DNA of 64,000 nucleotides from Porpolomopsis calyptriformis. Its lineage: Eukaryota; Basidiomycota; Agaricomycetes; Agaricales; Hygrophoraceae. A program made the translations under genes and the position numbers. Location: the NCBI GenBank assembly GCA_951640195.1, contig OX621165.1:1-64000 (forward strand), written 5' to 3'. The notes beneath the pieces are model-generated. The model did not search any database, was not told the DNA's origin, and was given only the letters and a program-made list of their open reading frames with translations. Below are positions 11,640 to 23,339 of the stretch, piece after piece; positions within the stretch are counted from its first letter, which is position 1, and every line of letters starts with the position of its first letter.

Positions 11640-13700
11640 TATATATTCACAGGTCTATTCTACCTATATGTGTTACACTGCTCATTGTGGTACCCCAATC
11701 AGTCTGCCCATGGGGATGTGGTTATTCTGGGATGTTATCACACTAATGCTATTGATTGAACATAACATGCTGATGGTTAGAGAGCTCGGTGAGAAGTTGA
11801 AGGTATAACCTCTGATACCTCTTGCATGCTAATTACGGTACCCCAATTATTCCGCACATGAGGATTGGACTACTCCTGATGTTTGTAGCACCAATGCTAT
11901 TGATTGAACATAAAATCCTGATGCTTAGAGGGCTCTCTGATAAGTTGAAGGTATACCCTCCCATACCTGTTGTATACTTATTGCGGCACCCTAGTTAATC
12001 CACACGTGATGATTGAACTATTCCTAACCTTTGTAATACTCATGCTATTGATTGAACATAAAATCCTGATACTCGGAGAGCTCTGTGATAAGTTGAAGGT
12101 ATATCATCCGATACTTCTTACATACTATACCCCAATCATTCCACACATGAGGATTAGACTACTCCTGACCTTTGTAACACTAATGCTGTTGATTTAACAT
12201 AAAATCCCGATGATTAGAGAGCTCTCTGATAAGTTAAAGGTATACCACCCCATGATATCTTATATACTTATTGCGGCACCCTAGTCAATCCATACACGAG
12301 GATTAGACTATTCCCAATGTTTATAACACTGATGCTATTGATTGAACATGAAATCCTGATGCTCAGAGAGCTCTGTGATAACTTGAAGGTATACCCCCCC
12401 CTACCTCCTGTATACTTCTTGCGGCACCCCAGTCTATCTACACATGATGATTGGACTATTCCCAATGTTTGTAACACAGGTGCTATTGATTGAACATGAA
12501 ATCCTGATGCTCAGAGAGCTCTGTGATAAGTTAGAGATATACCCCCCTATACCCCTTATATAGCTTATTGCAGTGCCTCATTCTGTCCATATATTGTCAT
12601 TCCGAGCATCTGTAACACTGGTGCTATTGATTGAACATGAAATTGTGATGTTTAAAGAGGTCTGTGATAAGTTGGAGATATACTCCCCCATACCCCTTAT
12701 ATAGCTTATTGCAGTACCTCATTCTGACCATATATTGTTATTCTGAGCATCTATAACACTGGTGCTATTGATTGAACATGAAATTGTGATGTTTAAAGAG
12801 GTCTGTGATAAGTTGGAGATATACTCCCTCATACCCTTTATATACCTTATTGGAGTGCCTTATTCTACCCATATATTGTTATTCCGAGCATCTATGACAC
12901 TAGTGCTATTGATTGAACATGAAATTATGATGTTTAAAGATGTCTGTAATAAGTTGGAGATATACCCCCCCATACCCCTTATATAACTGATTGCGGTACC
13001 CCAAATGGTCTATAACTTAGGATTTTTGTATTCCCCACCTCTATGACACTGGGGCTATTGATTGAATATAAAACCCAGGTTTTTAAAGACCTCTGTAATA
13101 AGTTGGAGATATACCCCCCCATACCCCTTATATAGCTTATTGCGGTACCTTATTCTGCCTATACATCAGGATTTTGTTATTCCGAGCCTCTATGACACTA
13201 CTGCTATCGATTGAACATGAAATCCTGATTTTTAAAGAGCTCTGTGATAAGTTGGAGATATACCCCCCCCATACCCCTTATATAGCTTATTGCGGTACCC
13301 CAAATGGTCTATAAATCAGGATTTTTGTATTCCCAGTATCTGTGACACTAGTGCTATCGATTGAACATAAAATCCTGATTTTTAAAGAGCTCTGTGATAA
13401 GTTGGAGATATACCCCCCCATACCCCTTATATCACTGATTGCGGTACCCCAAATGGTCCATAAATCGGGATTTTTGTATTCCCCACCTCTATGACACTGG
13501 GGCTATCGATTGAATATGAAACCCCGATTTTTAGAGCAGTCTATAGCTACTTATACTTATGCCTCCTCCTAAAACCTTACTATCTTCCACCACGACATAC
13601 CAAATGCTCTAAAAATCGGAATTTTCTGTGGGCCCACCATTAGTTCACTGTGCCTATCGAATGGACATGAAATTGTGATTTATAGAGTGCAATACAATAG
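11640..13700 (+). repeat. ~145-bp tandem satellite with inverted arms in each monomer
   Basis: About 14 diverged monomers of roughly 140-153 bp start some 20 bp after the stop of the large gene. Each carries TGCTATTGATTGAACAT, then AGCTCTGTGATAAGTTGGAGATATAC in pieces, a C-run, CCTTATATA and TTGCGGTACCCC. Many monomers also contain AATCAGGATTTTT followed ~45 bp later by AAAATCCTGATTTTT, an inverted pair. Divergence falls toward the right half. Short frames inside it are repeat artefacts. Recognisable remnants continue to about 13870. Confidence 0.9.
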
Positions 13701-13878
13701 CTGGGCTGCATAATGGTATAAATGGAGTGTTTTACATATATCTCAAGAATGGGACCGCCGATTTTTTTAATTTATGGCTTAAACTGATTGTATTGGGATG
13801 CCCTAACGATCCCCCAAAGAATTTTGAATTAATTTTGTGCCAGCATTTTGGTCATTTTGTTGATAATGGGTCCCTGAA

Positions 13879-15615
13879 ACCTGCTCGTTAGGTGTCGTGG
13901 CTCTTGTTAACCCTAACGTCTCACCGAACTCGGCTAACGACCAGGCTACCTAAACAGGCATGAGCAACGTCTCGATGAGAAGAACTGGTGAATTTACAAT
14001 CCACGCTGTTAAAACTATGCTCCCTTTGCTCACTATCATTTTAACATCAGCGGAAGGAGTAGGTGGGCTTATAGAGGCCCACTTGCTGATGAACAGTCGA
14101 CGCAAGAACATGCTGCCATCGCAAAGTGAGTAACGAGGACATTTTCAACCATGTATTGCGCACCATCGTGTGCAAAACATCTGAAGTTCCTACCCATTAA
14201 TCCCATTCAAGTAAATATCAACGGCATGGCCAGGATCACGGAAGTACCCACCCTCACAGCATATATCACCTGTGGGACCATCGATTTAAAGTGCAAAGTA
14301 ATAAAATAAAATAATAATGAAGCAGACTATCACCTACATCGAAACTCCTATCGAATCATCAATCGGAGTTACGGAGAATTGTGAATGCTGAGGGCGTAGA
14401 TCATACCAGAATGGCGTAGCAAGGGCCGCAGGGTCTCCAAAGTTTGTAACGAGAAAGGTGTAGCCCACATGGGCGATTGCAGCAGTAATCACGCATTCAA
14501 GACACCTAGGAGGGTGTAAGCTCGACCGTCATACTCAAGGCATTACTTTCCATTGAAATCCCACCTGAAAATGAGCAATTAACAGGGGAGACATGACGAG
14601 GTGATCACTCACCAGGAACTTCATGTGGAAGGGATCTTTAACCAGTCCTCTAGTCGAAAAGAAGTACTGATACACTTGGAGATATATTATGCCAAACAGA
14701 CTGTTATATTGTGTCCAATCAAAAAGTGTGTTCAAATCGGAACGGTCAGACGCACGCAAAAGTGAAGTACTCTTCGTCCCCACACAATTAGCACCAGACG
14801 AGAGGCGGATGGGTTAAGTCACAAACCCGCAATGAGAATCGGGCCGTAAAATTGATTTTCGATTGCTTTGAGCTCGCCAACATCAGCGGTAGCCATGATT
14901 TCAATGTGAACTTTGCAACTCTGTAAGTGTATCCGATCTTTGAAAGTTGAGAAGATATACCCATCGCTGAAATTTCAAATCAAGATGGCCCCACGATTAA
15001 TATTAAATCAGTGTTTCTGATCCATTAAACTAATCGGCGATTACATCCATCTCTCCGCGATTCTCGGTTGAGTTTGAGTTCAGCGTTGTGAACCACCTTG
15101 AGTCCTCTGACCCCTCTAGGAGGTGGAGAGGGGTAGGAGTATCGGCGGATAAGGGGGTCGGTTGCAGCAGGCTGCCTCAAATGATAGACACGCCCTAAGG
15201 CCTGCTCATTTAGTGCCCTCTCGCGTTACCGCTGAGGCTGCTCAGTGGAGAGGTGGTGGCTGACAGCAAGAAGCTGCGGGAGATATACTGCCCCTTTCAC
15301 GCTCTACGAAAATGGAATGATTCGTAAACAAGATAATACAAAGCATTTTGTCCCGGCGGCTGAGTTCGAAAAAATTTCGACTCTGTTTATGCCCTCCCGA
15401 TTCTTACTGAATGCGAGATGCAGACAGTCCAGTCAGGAGGCGCTCCTCTGGCTCTGGGTTCAACCACTGCGCGAATACTCGCGCCCGGGAATACGCAAGC
15501 AGTGCCTACCCATCCTCAGGAAACACAGATTGGCCAGCGGGTTGGGGATGCAGGTGGTGAGTGTGCGGCGTTATACAACTGTTCGTTCACCCGTCGGTTT
15601 CTGACATCTTGATTT
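13879..15615. other. Stretch without a recognisable gene
   Basis: Short frames at 14535-14783 and 15245-15604 show no family resemblance or splice structure. The stretch is of mixed composition with no tandem repeat. It lies between the two satellites and may hold decayed repeat DNA. Confidence 0.4.
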
Positions 15616-18456
15616 GTAGACCGATGTACATTCATTTCCTCTCGATGAACACTGATAACTGCGTTATGCAATCAGTGGGTTTACGCGGCGTCATGCCATC
15701 GTTTGCTCGTCAATTGGGTTGAATGTCTGGCTTGTTGGTTTCTGACCTCGGTAAGTTCATATTCTGTCGGCGGACACTGAATGCGCTATGCACTCAGTCG
15801 GTGTTGCACCGTTCACTGTCTGACATCTTGATTCGCAGACCGGTGTCATTCATCTCCTCTCAATGAAACACTGATAACTGCGTTATGCAATCAGTGGGTT
15901 CGACGCGGCGTCATGCCATCGTTGGATCGTCAATTGGGTTGAATGTCTGGCTTGTTGGTTTCTGACCTCGGTGAGTTCATATTCTGTCGGCGGACACTGA
16001 ATGCGTTCTGTAGTCAACGGGTGTTGCATCGCTCACTTGTCGATTGGCTTGCCGACCGGTGTACATTCATCTCCTCTCGATGAACACTGATAACTGCGTT
16101 ATGCAATCAGTGGGTTCGACGCGGCGTCATGCCATCGTTGGATCGTCAATTGGGTTGAATGTCTGGCTTGTTGGTTTCTGACTTCGGTAAGTTCATATTC
16201 TGTCGGCGGACACTGAATGCGCTATGCACTCAGTCGGTGTTGCACCGCTCACTGTCTGACATCTTGATTCGCAGACCGGTGTACATTCATTTCCTCTCGA
16301 TGAACACTGATAACTGCGTTATGCAATCAGTGGGTTTACGCGGCGTCATGCCATCGTTTGCTCGTCAATTGGGTTGAATGTCTGGCTTGTTGGTTTCTGA
16401 CCTCGGTAAGTTCATATTCTGTCGGCGGACACTGAATGCGCTATGCACTCAGTCGGTGTTGCACCGTTCACTGTCTGACATCTTGATTCGCAGACCGGTG
16501 TCATTCATCTCCTCTCAATGAAACACTGATAACTGCGTTATGCAATCAGTGGGTTCGACGCGGCGTCATGCCATCGTTGGATCGTCAATTGGGTTGAATG
16601 TCTGGCTTGTTGGTTTCTGACCTCGGTGAGTTCATATTCTGTCGGCGGACACTGAATGCGTTCTGTAGTCAACAGGTGTTGCACCGCTCACTTGTCGATT
16701 GGCTTGCCGACCGGTGTACATTCATCTCCTCTCGATGAACACTGATAACTGCGTTATGCAATCAGTGGGTTCGACGCGGTGTCATGCCATTGTTTGCTCG
16801 TCAATTGGGTTGAATGTCTGGCTTGTTGGTTTCTGACCTGGGTAAGTTCATATTCTGTCGGCGGACACTGAATGCGCTATGCACTCAGTCGGTGTTGCAC
16901 CGTTCACTGTCTGACATCTTGATTCGCAGACCGGTGTACATTCATTTCCTCTCGATGAACACTGATAACTGCGTTATGCAATCAGTGGGTTCGACGCGGC
17001 GTCATGCCATCGTTGAATCGTCAATTGGGTTGAATGTCTGGCTTGTTGGTTTCTGACCTCGGTAAGTTCATATTCTGTCGGCGGACACTGAATGCGCCAT
17101 GCACTCAGTCGGTATTGCACCGTTCACTGTCTGACATCCTGATTCGCAGACCGGTGTACATTCATCTCCTCTCAATGAAACACTGATAACTGCGTTATGC
17201 AATCAGTGGGTTCGACGCGGCGTCATGCCATCGTTGGATCGTCAATTGGGTTGAATGTCTGGCTTGTTGGTTTCTGACCTCGGTGAGTTCATATTCTGTC
17301 GGCGGACACTGAATGCGTTCTGTAGTCAACGGGTGTTGCATCGCTCACTTGTCGATTGGCTTGCCGACCGGTGTACATTCATCTCCTCTCGATGAACACT
17401 GATAACTGCGTTATGCAATCAGTGGGTTCGACGCGGCGTCATGCCATCGTTGGATCGTCAATTGGGTTGAATGTCTGGCTTGTTGGTTTCTGACTTCGGT
17501 AAGTTCATATTCTGTCGGCGGACACTGAATGCGCTATGCACTCAGTCGGTGTTGCACCGCTCACTGTCTGACATCTTGATTCGCAGACCGGTGTACATTC
17601 ATCTCCTCTCAATGAACACTGATAACTGCGTTATGCAATCAGTGGGTTCGACGCGGCGTCATGCCATCGTTGGATCGTCAATTGGGTTGAATGTCTGGCT
17701 TGTTGGTTTCTGACTTCGGTAAGTTCATATTCTGTCGGCGGACACCGAATGCGCTATGCACTCAGTCGGTGTTGCACCGTTCACTGTCTGACATCTTGAT
17801 TCGCAGACCGGTGTACATTCATCTCCTCTCGATGAACACTGATAACTGCGTTATGCAATCAGTGGGTTCGACGCGGCGTCATGCTATCGTTGGCCGTCGA
17901 TTGGGTTGAATGTCTGGCTTTTTGGTTTCTGACCTCGGTAAGTTCATATCCTGTCGGCGCTATGCACTCAGCTGGTGTTGCACCGTTCAGTTGTTGATTG
18001 GCTTGGTTTTCTCGCCTCCTAGTTTATAGACCGCTCACGTGCTGTCGGCGAACACTGACTCTTATGTACTCAGTGTGTGTTACTGACCTGTTAGTTTCAG
18101 ACTGCGGTAAGTTCATGTCCTGTTGGCTAACACTGAATAAATGCGTGATGCAATCAGTGGGTGTAACACGTCTTATGCCGCCGTTCATCACTCGATTTTT
18201 TGGCTTGTTGATTTACTTCACACGGGTAGGTTCACATTCCGTAGGTGAACACCGAATGAATGGCGAATGGCGAATGCGCTATGCAGTCAGCAGATGTAAC
18301 GTGGCATTATGCTACATTCACCTGTTGGTTGGCTTGGTTTTCTTTCCTCTTAGTTTTCAGACTGGGGTCATGTCCCGTCAGCGAACACCGAGTGCTATGC
18401 AACCACTGGGTGTTGCATAGTGCTATACTACCATTCACCGTCGATTGGCTTGGTTC
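15616..18456 (+). repeat. Higher-order satellite: ~220-bp monomers arranged in ~656-bp trimers
   Basis: The anchor GAATGTCTGGCTTGTTGG recurs at about 15721, 15941, 16157, 16376, 16596, 16812, 17032, 17253, 17469, 17689 and 17908. Spacings are 216-221 bp. Every third monomer is a 216-bp variant marked by GCGTTCTGTAGTCAAC, so the true period is three monomers. Each monomer is itself two related ~110-bp halves (GCGCTATGCACTCAGTCGG and GCGTTATGCAATCAGTGGG). From about 17908 to 18456 the units become diverged and irregular, the expected edge decay of an array. Open frames in it repeat the same peptide and are not genes. Confidence 0.92.
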
Positions 18457-18458
18457 TG

Positions 18459-18506
18459 GCCACGCTACCTTACTGCCTTGAGGCCTAGACAGTAAGGTAG
18501 CGTGGC
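18459..18506. other. Perfect 17-bp hairpin within a ~97-bp insertion
   Basis: The arms GCCACGCTACCTTACTG (18459-18475) and CAGTAAGGTAGCGTGGC (18490-18506) are exact reverse complements with a 14-nt loop containing AGGCCT. The related sequence at 32280-32600 (opposite strand) lacks about 97 bp here (roughly 18457-18553), so the hairpin sits inside a recent insertion. Confidence 0.8.
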
Positions 18507-18549
18507 TAACTTTGCCAGCGTAAAAGTGTAGCAGACTGCGCCAGCTTAA

Positions 18550-18735
18550 CTGGTATTGCTAAGCTGCTTCACCGCACCACAAAGAGCACAATTGTGGCTG
18601 TACAAGGAACCGAACCACATTTTGGTCAAGTCCACTCTGTTCGGAACAGAGGGGTTCAGAAGGAGTTCACTGAAACTGTGTAGACCCCTCTCCCACACTA
18701 ACTTCCAACAGAATTCGTTCATTTCAGCCATGGCT
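18550..18735. repeat. Dispersed repeat, inverted relative to 32280-32465
   Basis: The reverse complement matches 32280-32465, with shared anchors CTCTGTTCCGAACAGAGTG, GTTTCAGTG.ACTCC and TTGTGGTGC.GTGAAGC. CTGTTCCGAACAG is itself palindromic. In both places the repeat lies beside satellite-type half-monomers, so the two form one composite repeat. Confidence 0.75.
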
Positions 18736-19000
18736 CAGTAACTTGATGGTGATTCCCATTCCCCCTGTTCACCGCAAGGAGACAGGTGCTGAATATCCGC
18801 TGATACTTGATCATTATTGAGGTTGGAAGGGTGATGGCCACAGTGGAGTTGTGAACCACGCATAACGCTGGTAGGGCATAGGCAGGGCATCATCACAGTG
18901 AATGAAGCTAGCGTCGGGAGGTAATACTTGCCCGGTGGAGTGAGACATGAGCATCGCTGAATACATGACTATCCCTCGCATCCCGTCCCGGGAGAGATAA

Positions 19001-20074
19001 TTGGACTGGAGGTCGGGCCATGCTGTAAGAGTCCTATGGCCGCATGCTTACGGTCTCGTTGCGACAGTTATAAAAGAACCCCCCATTCGAGCTACAATCA
19101 CATTCAATCCAAAGATGAAACCAAAGGCCGGTGCCTTCAAAGTTGCACACATCGGTCATACCAATATCCCTATCTTCCAGTCGACTTCATCCTCCACAAA
19201 AGTGTGCGTCAAGCAATGCTTTTATCATGATGCTGATGGGGCGCTCGGTCGTGCACCATCCCGCATTGTTTATAATAGCCATACCCAATTAAAGAAGTTG
19301 ACGGTAGAGTCGTACTGTGCGACATGGGGTGCAGCTTTGATGCAACTCGCGTATGACTTTGTGGAGCAGGAGAATGCACAACGCGGTCCTCCATCGTTCC
19401 CGATTCCTCGATTGCGTTTCGTTCGGGTAGCCCTAGCCGTTGCAGACGATAAAGAGCGGCATACTTTCTTGATTGAGGAGTGTATTGATGAGGACACCGA
19501 CGGCGAGTTTCTCAAGTACATCAATAACGACCGTAGCTCTCCTCTTTCCCACCCCAACAACCTTGAGCGACAACAGATAGGCGAATTTCTCGCCTTCGCT
19601 CAGCATGTTCAATATGTGAAGACTCAAAAGTTGGCTTTCGTTTCAGATGTTCAAGGTTTGTTTTCGCATTTAACTGATTCCGCATTCTGATTATTTCCTG
19701 AGAATAGGTGGTACATCACTACTTTCTGATCCCCAAATCATAACAGCCCCGTAAATTTTGTTGCATGCTCACACATCAATTTTACTCATGGAATGATATT
19801 TAGTGAACTCTCCGGAAACCTCTTCGCTGGTGGCAACATAGGGGCCTGTTTTCAACATTTCACCGATGATCACCTTTGCAATAGATTCTGTCGCTACTAC
19901 ATTCCGGAAGGTCTCCCCAAGGCAAAAGCTGGTAAGGCACCCCGCTTTGGTGTATCGCTTGAACAGATGCTGCGGGAAGCCGAAGACGAAAAAGCGGCAG
20001 CAAAAGCAGCAGCGATGAACGATGACCGCGAGCTCACTAATATGAGCATCTCCTTGACGTCTCTCGGACTGTAA
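19001..20074 (+). CDS. Alpha-type protein kinase (MHCK/EF2K family)
   Basis: This is an atypical Ser/Thr kinase related to myosin heavy-chain kinase and EF2 kinase. Three exons can be read (to 19655, 19708-19750, 19804-20074) with introns of 52 and 53 nt. The domain is complete in order: AGAFKVAHIG, then KVCVKQCFYH with the ATP-site Lys, GAALMQLAYDF, FLIEECID...GEFLKYINND, AFVSDVQG joined to GTSLLSDPQIIT, then AGGNIGACFQHF and HLCNRFCRYY with the zinc ligands of the family. The C-terminal tail is Ala/Glu-rich (EDEKAAAKAAAMND). The 5' end is unclear: no in-frame ATG precedes MKPKAGAF (about 19112) unless an upstream exon exists. Copy 2 has lost this gene. Confidence 0.85.
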
Positions 20075-20860
20075 TCCCAATCCGCATGTATGTCCTTTGA
20101 ATAATTGCTCTCGTACATATGCTCTCACATCCACAGCTCTTTTACATATGCTTTCATACGCACGGCGCTCCTCGCACATACGTTCTCCTAGATACACTCT
20201 CGCACACTCAATCATACTCATGCACGTATACTCTCGTACGCTTTCATTCCCTTTATTTAATTCAGATACCTCACTTTAATCTCCAAATTTAATTTCTTTT
20301 CGTTGTAATGGTTATTTGAGCTTGAGTTGCAGATTGCTATTGAATTAGCCTTGCATGGTGAACCAACCAATCTCTAGGTTAACCTGGAGGTCTCTCAGTG
20401 AGTTTCGAAGCCGATACTTGTGAGCTGGATGGTCGTTCAATTGCTGCTTTGTGTTGAAGTGGGCACGAGTGAATGACTAAGTCAGGAAACTTCAACCAGC
20501 ACCCTGATTGCAGTGAAACGCACTAAAGAATGGCTACAACTCTAACTTCTAGGCATCGAGTCATTCGTCAACCCTTCGTGCTCATGCTGATCACTGTGTA
20601 AAGTGCAGACACTACAGCCAAGGAACCTACTTGGCTAACAGAATCAGACACTTTCCTCCTCAACTACAAGCTGTATGGGACATAACAGGCTCAAGTTTAT
20701 CAAGGGAGTATTAGGATGAGAATATCACTACCTCAATGAAACTCGAAGTGCATACATTCATACAATGCAGGGACATTGCAAAGAGTACAGCGAGCAAGTC
20801 TTTGTTTTTCTATTACACACCACCTTTCTTTCTTGCGCTGCCCTATCCCGCTTCACCACC
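20075..20860. other. Intergenic, no gene supported
   Basis: Nothing beyond repeated CTCTCGCAC/CATACTC-like pyrimidine-rich sequence (about 20100-20250) was seen. It is the 3' flank of the kinase gene. Confidence 0.4.
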
Positions 20861-20863
20861 GCC

Positions 20864-21058
20864 ATGTCCGCCATTCAGTTCAATCAATGCAACCTCTACT
20901 TAGCTGGAGGTGACATTCTTAACATCCATCTCCCGGAGCATCCCCCCGAGCCATTTGTCACGCGTAAAAATCCTTCGGACCCAGCCCATTTCCTCAAAAC
21001 ACTCACCGTCCGTGCCGCGCGATTTTTTATCCGCGTTTCCCGCAAATTCTTCCAGTGA
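20864..21058 (+). CDS. Small open frame, possible first exon, unrecognised
   Basis: MSAIQFNQCNLYLAGGDIL starts at an ATG in a good context (CACCGCCATGTCC) and runs about 64 codons to the stop at 21058. It has no family resemblance and no clear following exon. It may be an exon of a decayed gene or a chance frame. Confidence 0.2.
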   Translation: MSAIQFNQCNLYLAGGDILNIHLPEHPPEPFVTRKNPSDPAHFLKTLTVRAARFFIRVSRKFFQ

Positions 21059-21235
21059 GTTTTTTTTAAACGTGGGATTCTCCTTCGCGCTAACTTTCCC
21101 GCAAAGTTTCGTCACCGATATGGTCAGAAACGAAAGGAGCGGGTTCAGCTCAATCGTTTGATCGGGGCGCGTCTCTCATACTCGCGTGAGCGCGAAGGTG
21201 TAGGTTTTTTTTTTTTCTGTTCGGATTGTCATGTA

Positions 21236-21365
21236 TTACTATACTTCAAACAGTAAATATCATACAGTGTACCCAAGGTCCTTTACCTCGGCATGTCATA
21301 GATTGACAGGTTGACGGCATTTAAAGTTTTCTTAGCAGGCAAATCTTGCGTTCCATACTGTATAC
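21236..21365 (+). repeat. Short dispersed repeat, same family as 36243-36345
   Basis: CGGCATTTAAAGTTTTCTTA, GCAGGCAA.TCTTGCGTTCC and GTACCCAAGGTCCTTTACCT recur at 36243-36345 and 61397-61499 in the same orientation with small changes. It lies between a small frame and the 3' end of the TET/JBP-like gene. Confidence 0.7.
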
Positions 21366-21425
21366 AACGAAGAAGTAGCTTTGTAAAAAATCAAAATCTA
21401 AACATATTTCACTGCGACATAGCCT

Positions 21426-23264
21426 CTATACAGTAGATATGCTGCTATGAACCGGAGGGAGATTCCTGAAAAAGTTGTTGTTGGGTAACGGAGCCATGCA
21501 AGAGTCGCAGTATGGAAAGTTGCTTACCCCTCTTAGCTCTGAATAGGTAGAGAAAAGTTCCGATGCCCTCTTCCATCGTGGGGAGGATTGCAAGTCGCAG
21601 GCTAGTTTCCCAATCGGATCCTGCATCATGAAATCATTCGCTGTCCGATATCCATGCTCGACCCATCTGAACAGCCCTCCAGCTGCATACTGTGTACACG
21701 AAACACGGGTCTCGTGTGCCTGCACCTTGGTGTTGGAGTGACAGAATATTGCGGAAGGGATAAGCACCGTGGAACCGGGGGGAAACTCTATCGCCAACTT
21801 AATATCCCAAAGTAAAAGGTGGCCTCCTTTTTTCGGATCAAAGTCTCCTAACGCAGTAATAGCACACCACCCAAAGGCAAGGTTCGAGAAGTCGCGATGA
21901 GGCAGACATATCGTCTTAGGACCAAAGTTGAAGGTCATAGCACTCCAGACGCTATTTTTGAAGTTCATCCTAAGCTGTGGATGGTGGCCTAGGAGCCCCG
22001 ACATCGTGGTAGAGTAGTACTTGTACAGGCGTGGTGCCCAAGCTGCAAACAGCCCGTTCGAGAACCCTGCTATCCTTTGGATGGCAGAGCATTGTATCAA
22101 ATCCGTCATGACCGCGTGATTGTTGTGTGTAAGGCCAAGATTTCCTGGAACCTTTACGAAAATGTTCCAAGATCGTGATTAAAAAAACATAGCGGCAGAG
22201 GAAAAGTATACTGTACTTTTTGTCCTCCTCCGAATGAAAAACCGCAGGCGAGGGATGGAGAGCGGCACCGGCGGTGGGATGCATCCTTTGCAGAAAATTC
22301 GCAAAGCCCCCGAGCTTCTGAGATTCTTTGGGCAGCCTCATTGTGTATGATTTCCCATTCAGGAGACTGGGGACGTCCACCTAGAAGAGCTACCACACGC
22401 CCCTCAGAATCGAGGATTGGCGTCGCACGACTAGCAGTACATTTTCACCGAATCAGATCGAGAATCTTGTTTGATTGGGTAGAAATCGACCTACATGCCA
22501 TCCCATTCCTGGATTCTAAACCCAAATTGGGGTGCGTTTCTCAACACATCCTCCAGAGAATACTCCTTTATCTCGATCCTCTTGCTCTTCTCTGACCGCA
22601 GAGCTGTGAACCCAGGGCCAGTCACAGGAAGGGTCTCCGTTGCTACCGTGGTCGATATTGGGATGGATGACGCGATGTGTTTCAGTCTGACGTTGGTAGG
22701 CTTGACGCATCCCACTTTTATCGTGTGGAGGGATGCTTCCTGCCGTCGCTCCCTGCGATGCTTGTGGCTTGATTTCTTTGACCTCTTGACAGTTGAAGTT
22801 GTTCGAGGGTGACCTTTGACAGAGGGAATACTCTTCCTTACATGCAGGGGGGAAAGGGGCGGGTTTGGTCCCTTATTGGCCAGTATGTTCATACCTCTGA
22901 TCATTGGTAAGAGGTTGGCTTTCTTTGTTCCCCAGCATGTATCTCCTGGATGTCCTGTATAGGAATGTTATGTTTTCATTTAATAGTTACGATATTTCTG
23001 CCTTACCATCGAGATCGTTGGGTTCTATCATATATGACATATCCCCTACCGGAGGAGGCTGATTATAGGGCAAAAATGCCTGCCCTTCAGTCGGGTCATA
23101 GTCTGGATGCTGCTCGATGTCAATTGCAGCCTGGAGGCGAGGGAGGAGGAGGATGTTGGTCTGGATCGGTATACCAGAAGCTTCCAACAATGTGTTACTG
23201 CGTAGCAAATCCTTTAATGTTAGCCATGAGTCAATGCATTCGTTGTGGAACTTGTGGGGTTCCT
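21426..23264 (-). CDS. TET/JBP-family 2-oxoglutarate/Fe(II) DNA dioxygenase-like protein
   Basis: TET/JBP enzymes oxidise 5-methylcytosine or thymine in DNA. Exons read: about 23264-22987, about 22870-22495, 22430-22217 and 22151-21426. The N-terminal exon has PHKFHNECIDSWL and LLRSNTLLEASGIP. The middle gives RATPILDSEGRVVALLGGRP and CGFSFGGGQK, joined to VPGNLGLTHNN. The core has FAAWAPRLYKYY, TFNFGPKTICLPHRDF (iron HxD), GWCAITALGDFDPKKGGHL, IEFPPGSTVLIPSA, FCHSN (distal His) and ETRVSCTQYAAGGLFRWV (2OG Arg). All catalytic positions are present. This protein type is multicopy in Agaricomycetes, where relatives are linked to KDZ transposons (established knowledge); no KDZ transposase is seen here. 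A LINE lies just upstream, and an earlier 5' exon beyond it (to about 24400) is possible. Copy 2 lacks the gene. Confidence 0.82.
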
Positions 23265-23339
23265 CTCACAGGCATTTCACTTTAAGAATGGGTAGTACTT
23301 GACGACTTTGCAACTCACAGTGGGCTTCAACTTAGACTC

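Noticed and set aside
11640..13560. CRISPR-like array
   Set aside because: Repeats are ~145 bp and contiguous without unique spacers, and the genome is eukaryotic. It is a satellite.
15720..17909. Repeated frames MSGLLVSDFGKFIFCRR... as a gene family
   Set aside because: They are the same satellite monomer read in one frame; no splice sites, start context or codon pattern supports coding.
18459..18506. Helitron 3' terminus
   Set aside because: CTAA follows the stem, but the stem is far longer than usual, there is no gap before CTAA, and no TC 5' end or Rep/helicase is seen.
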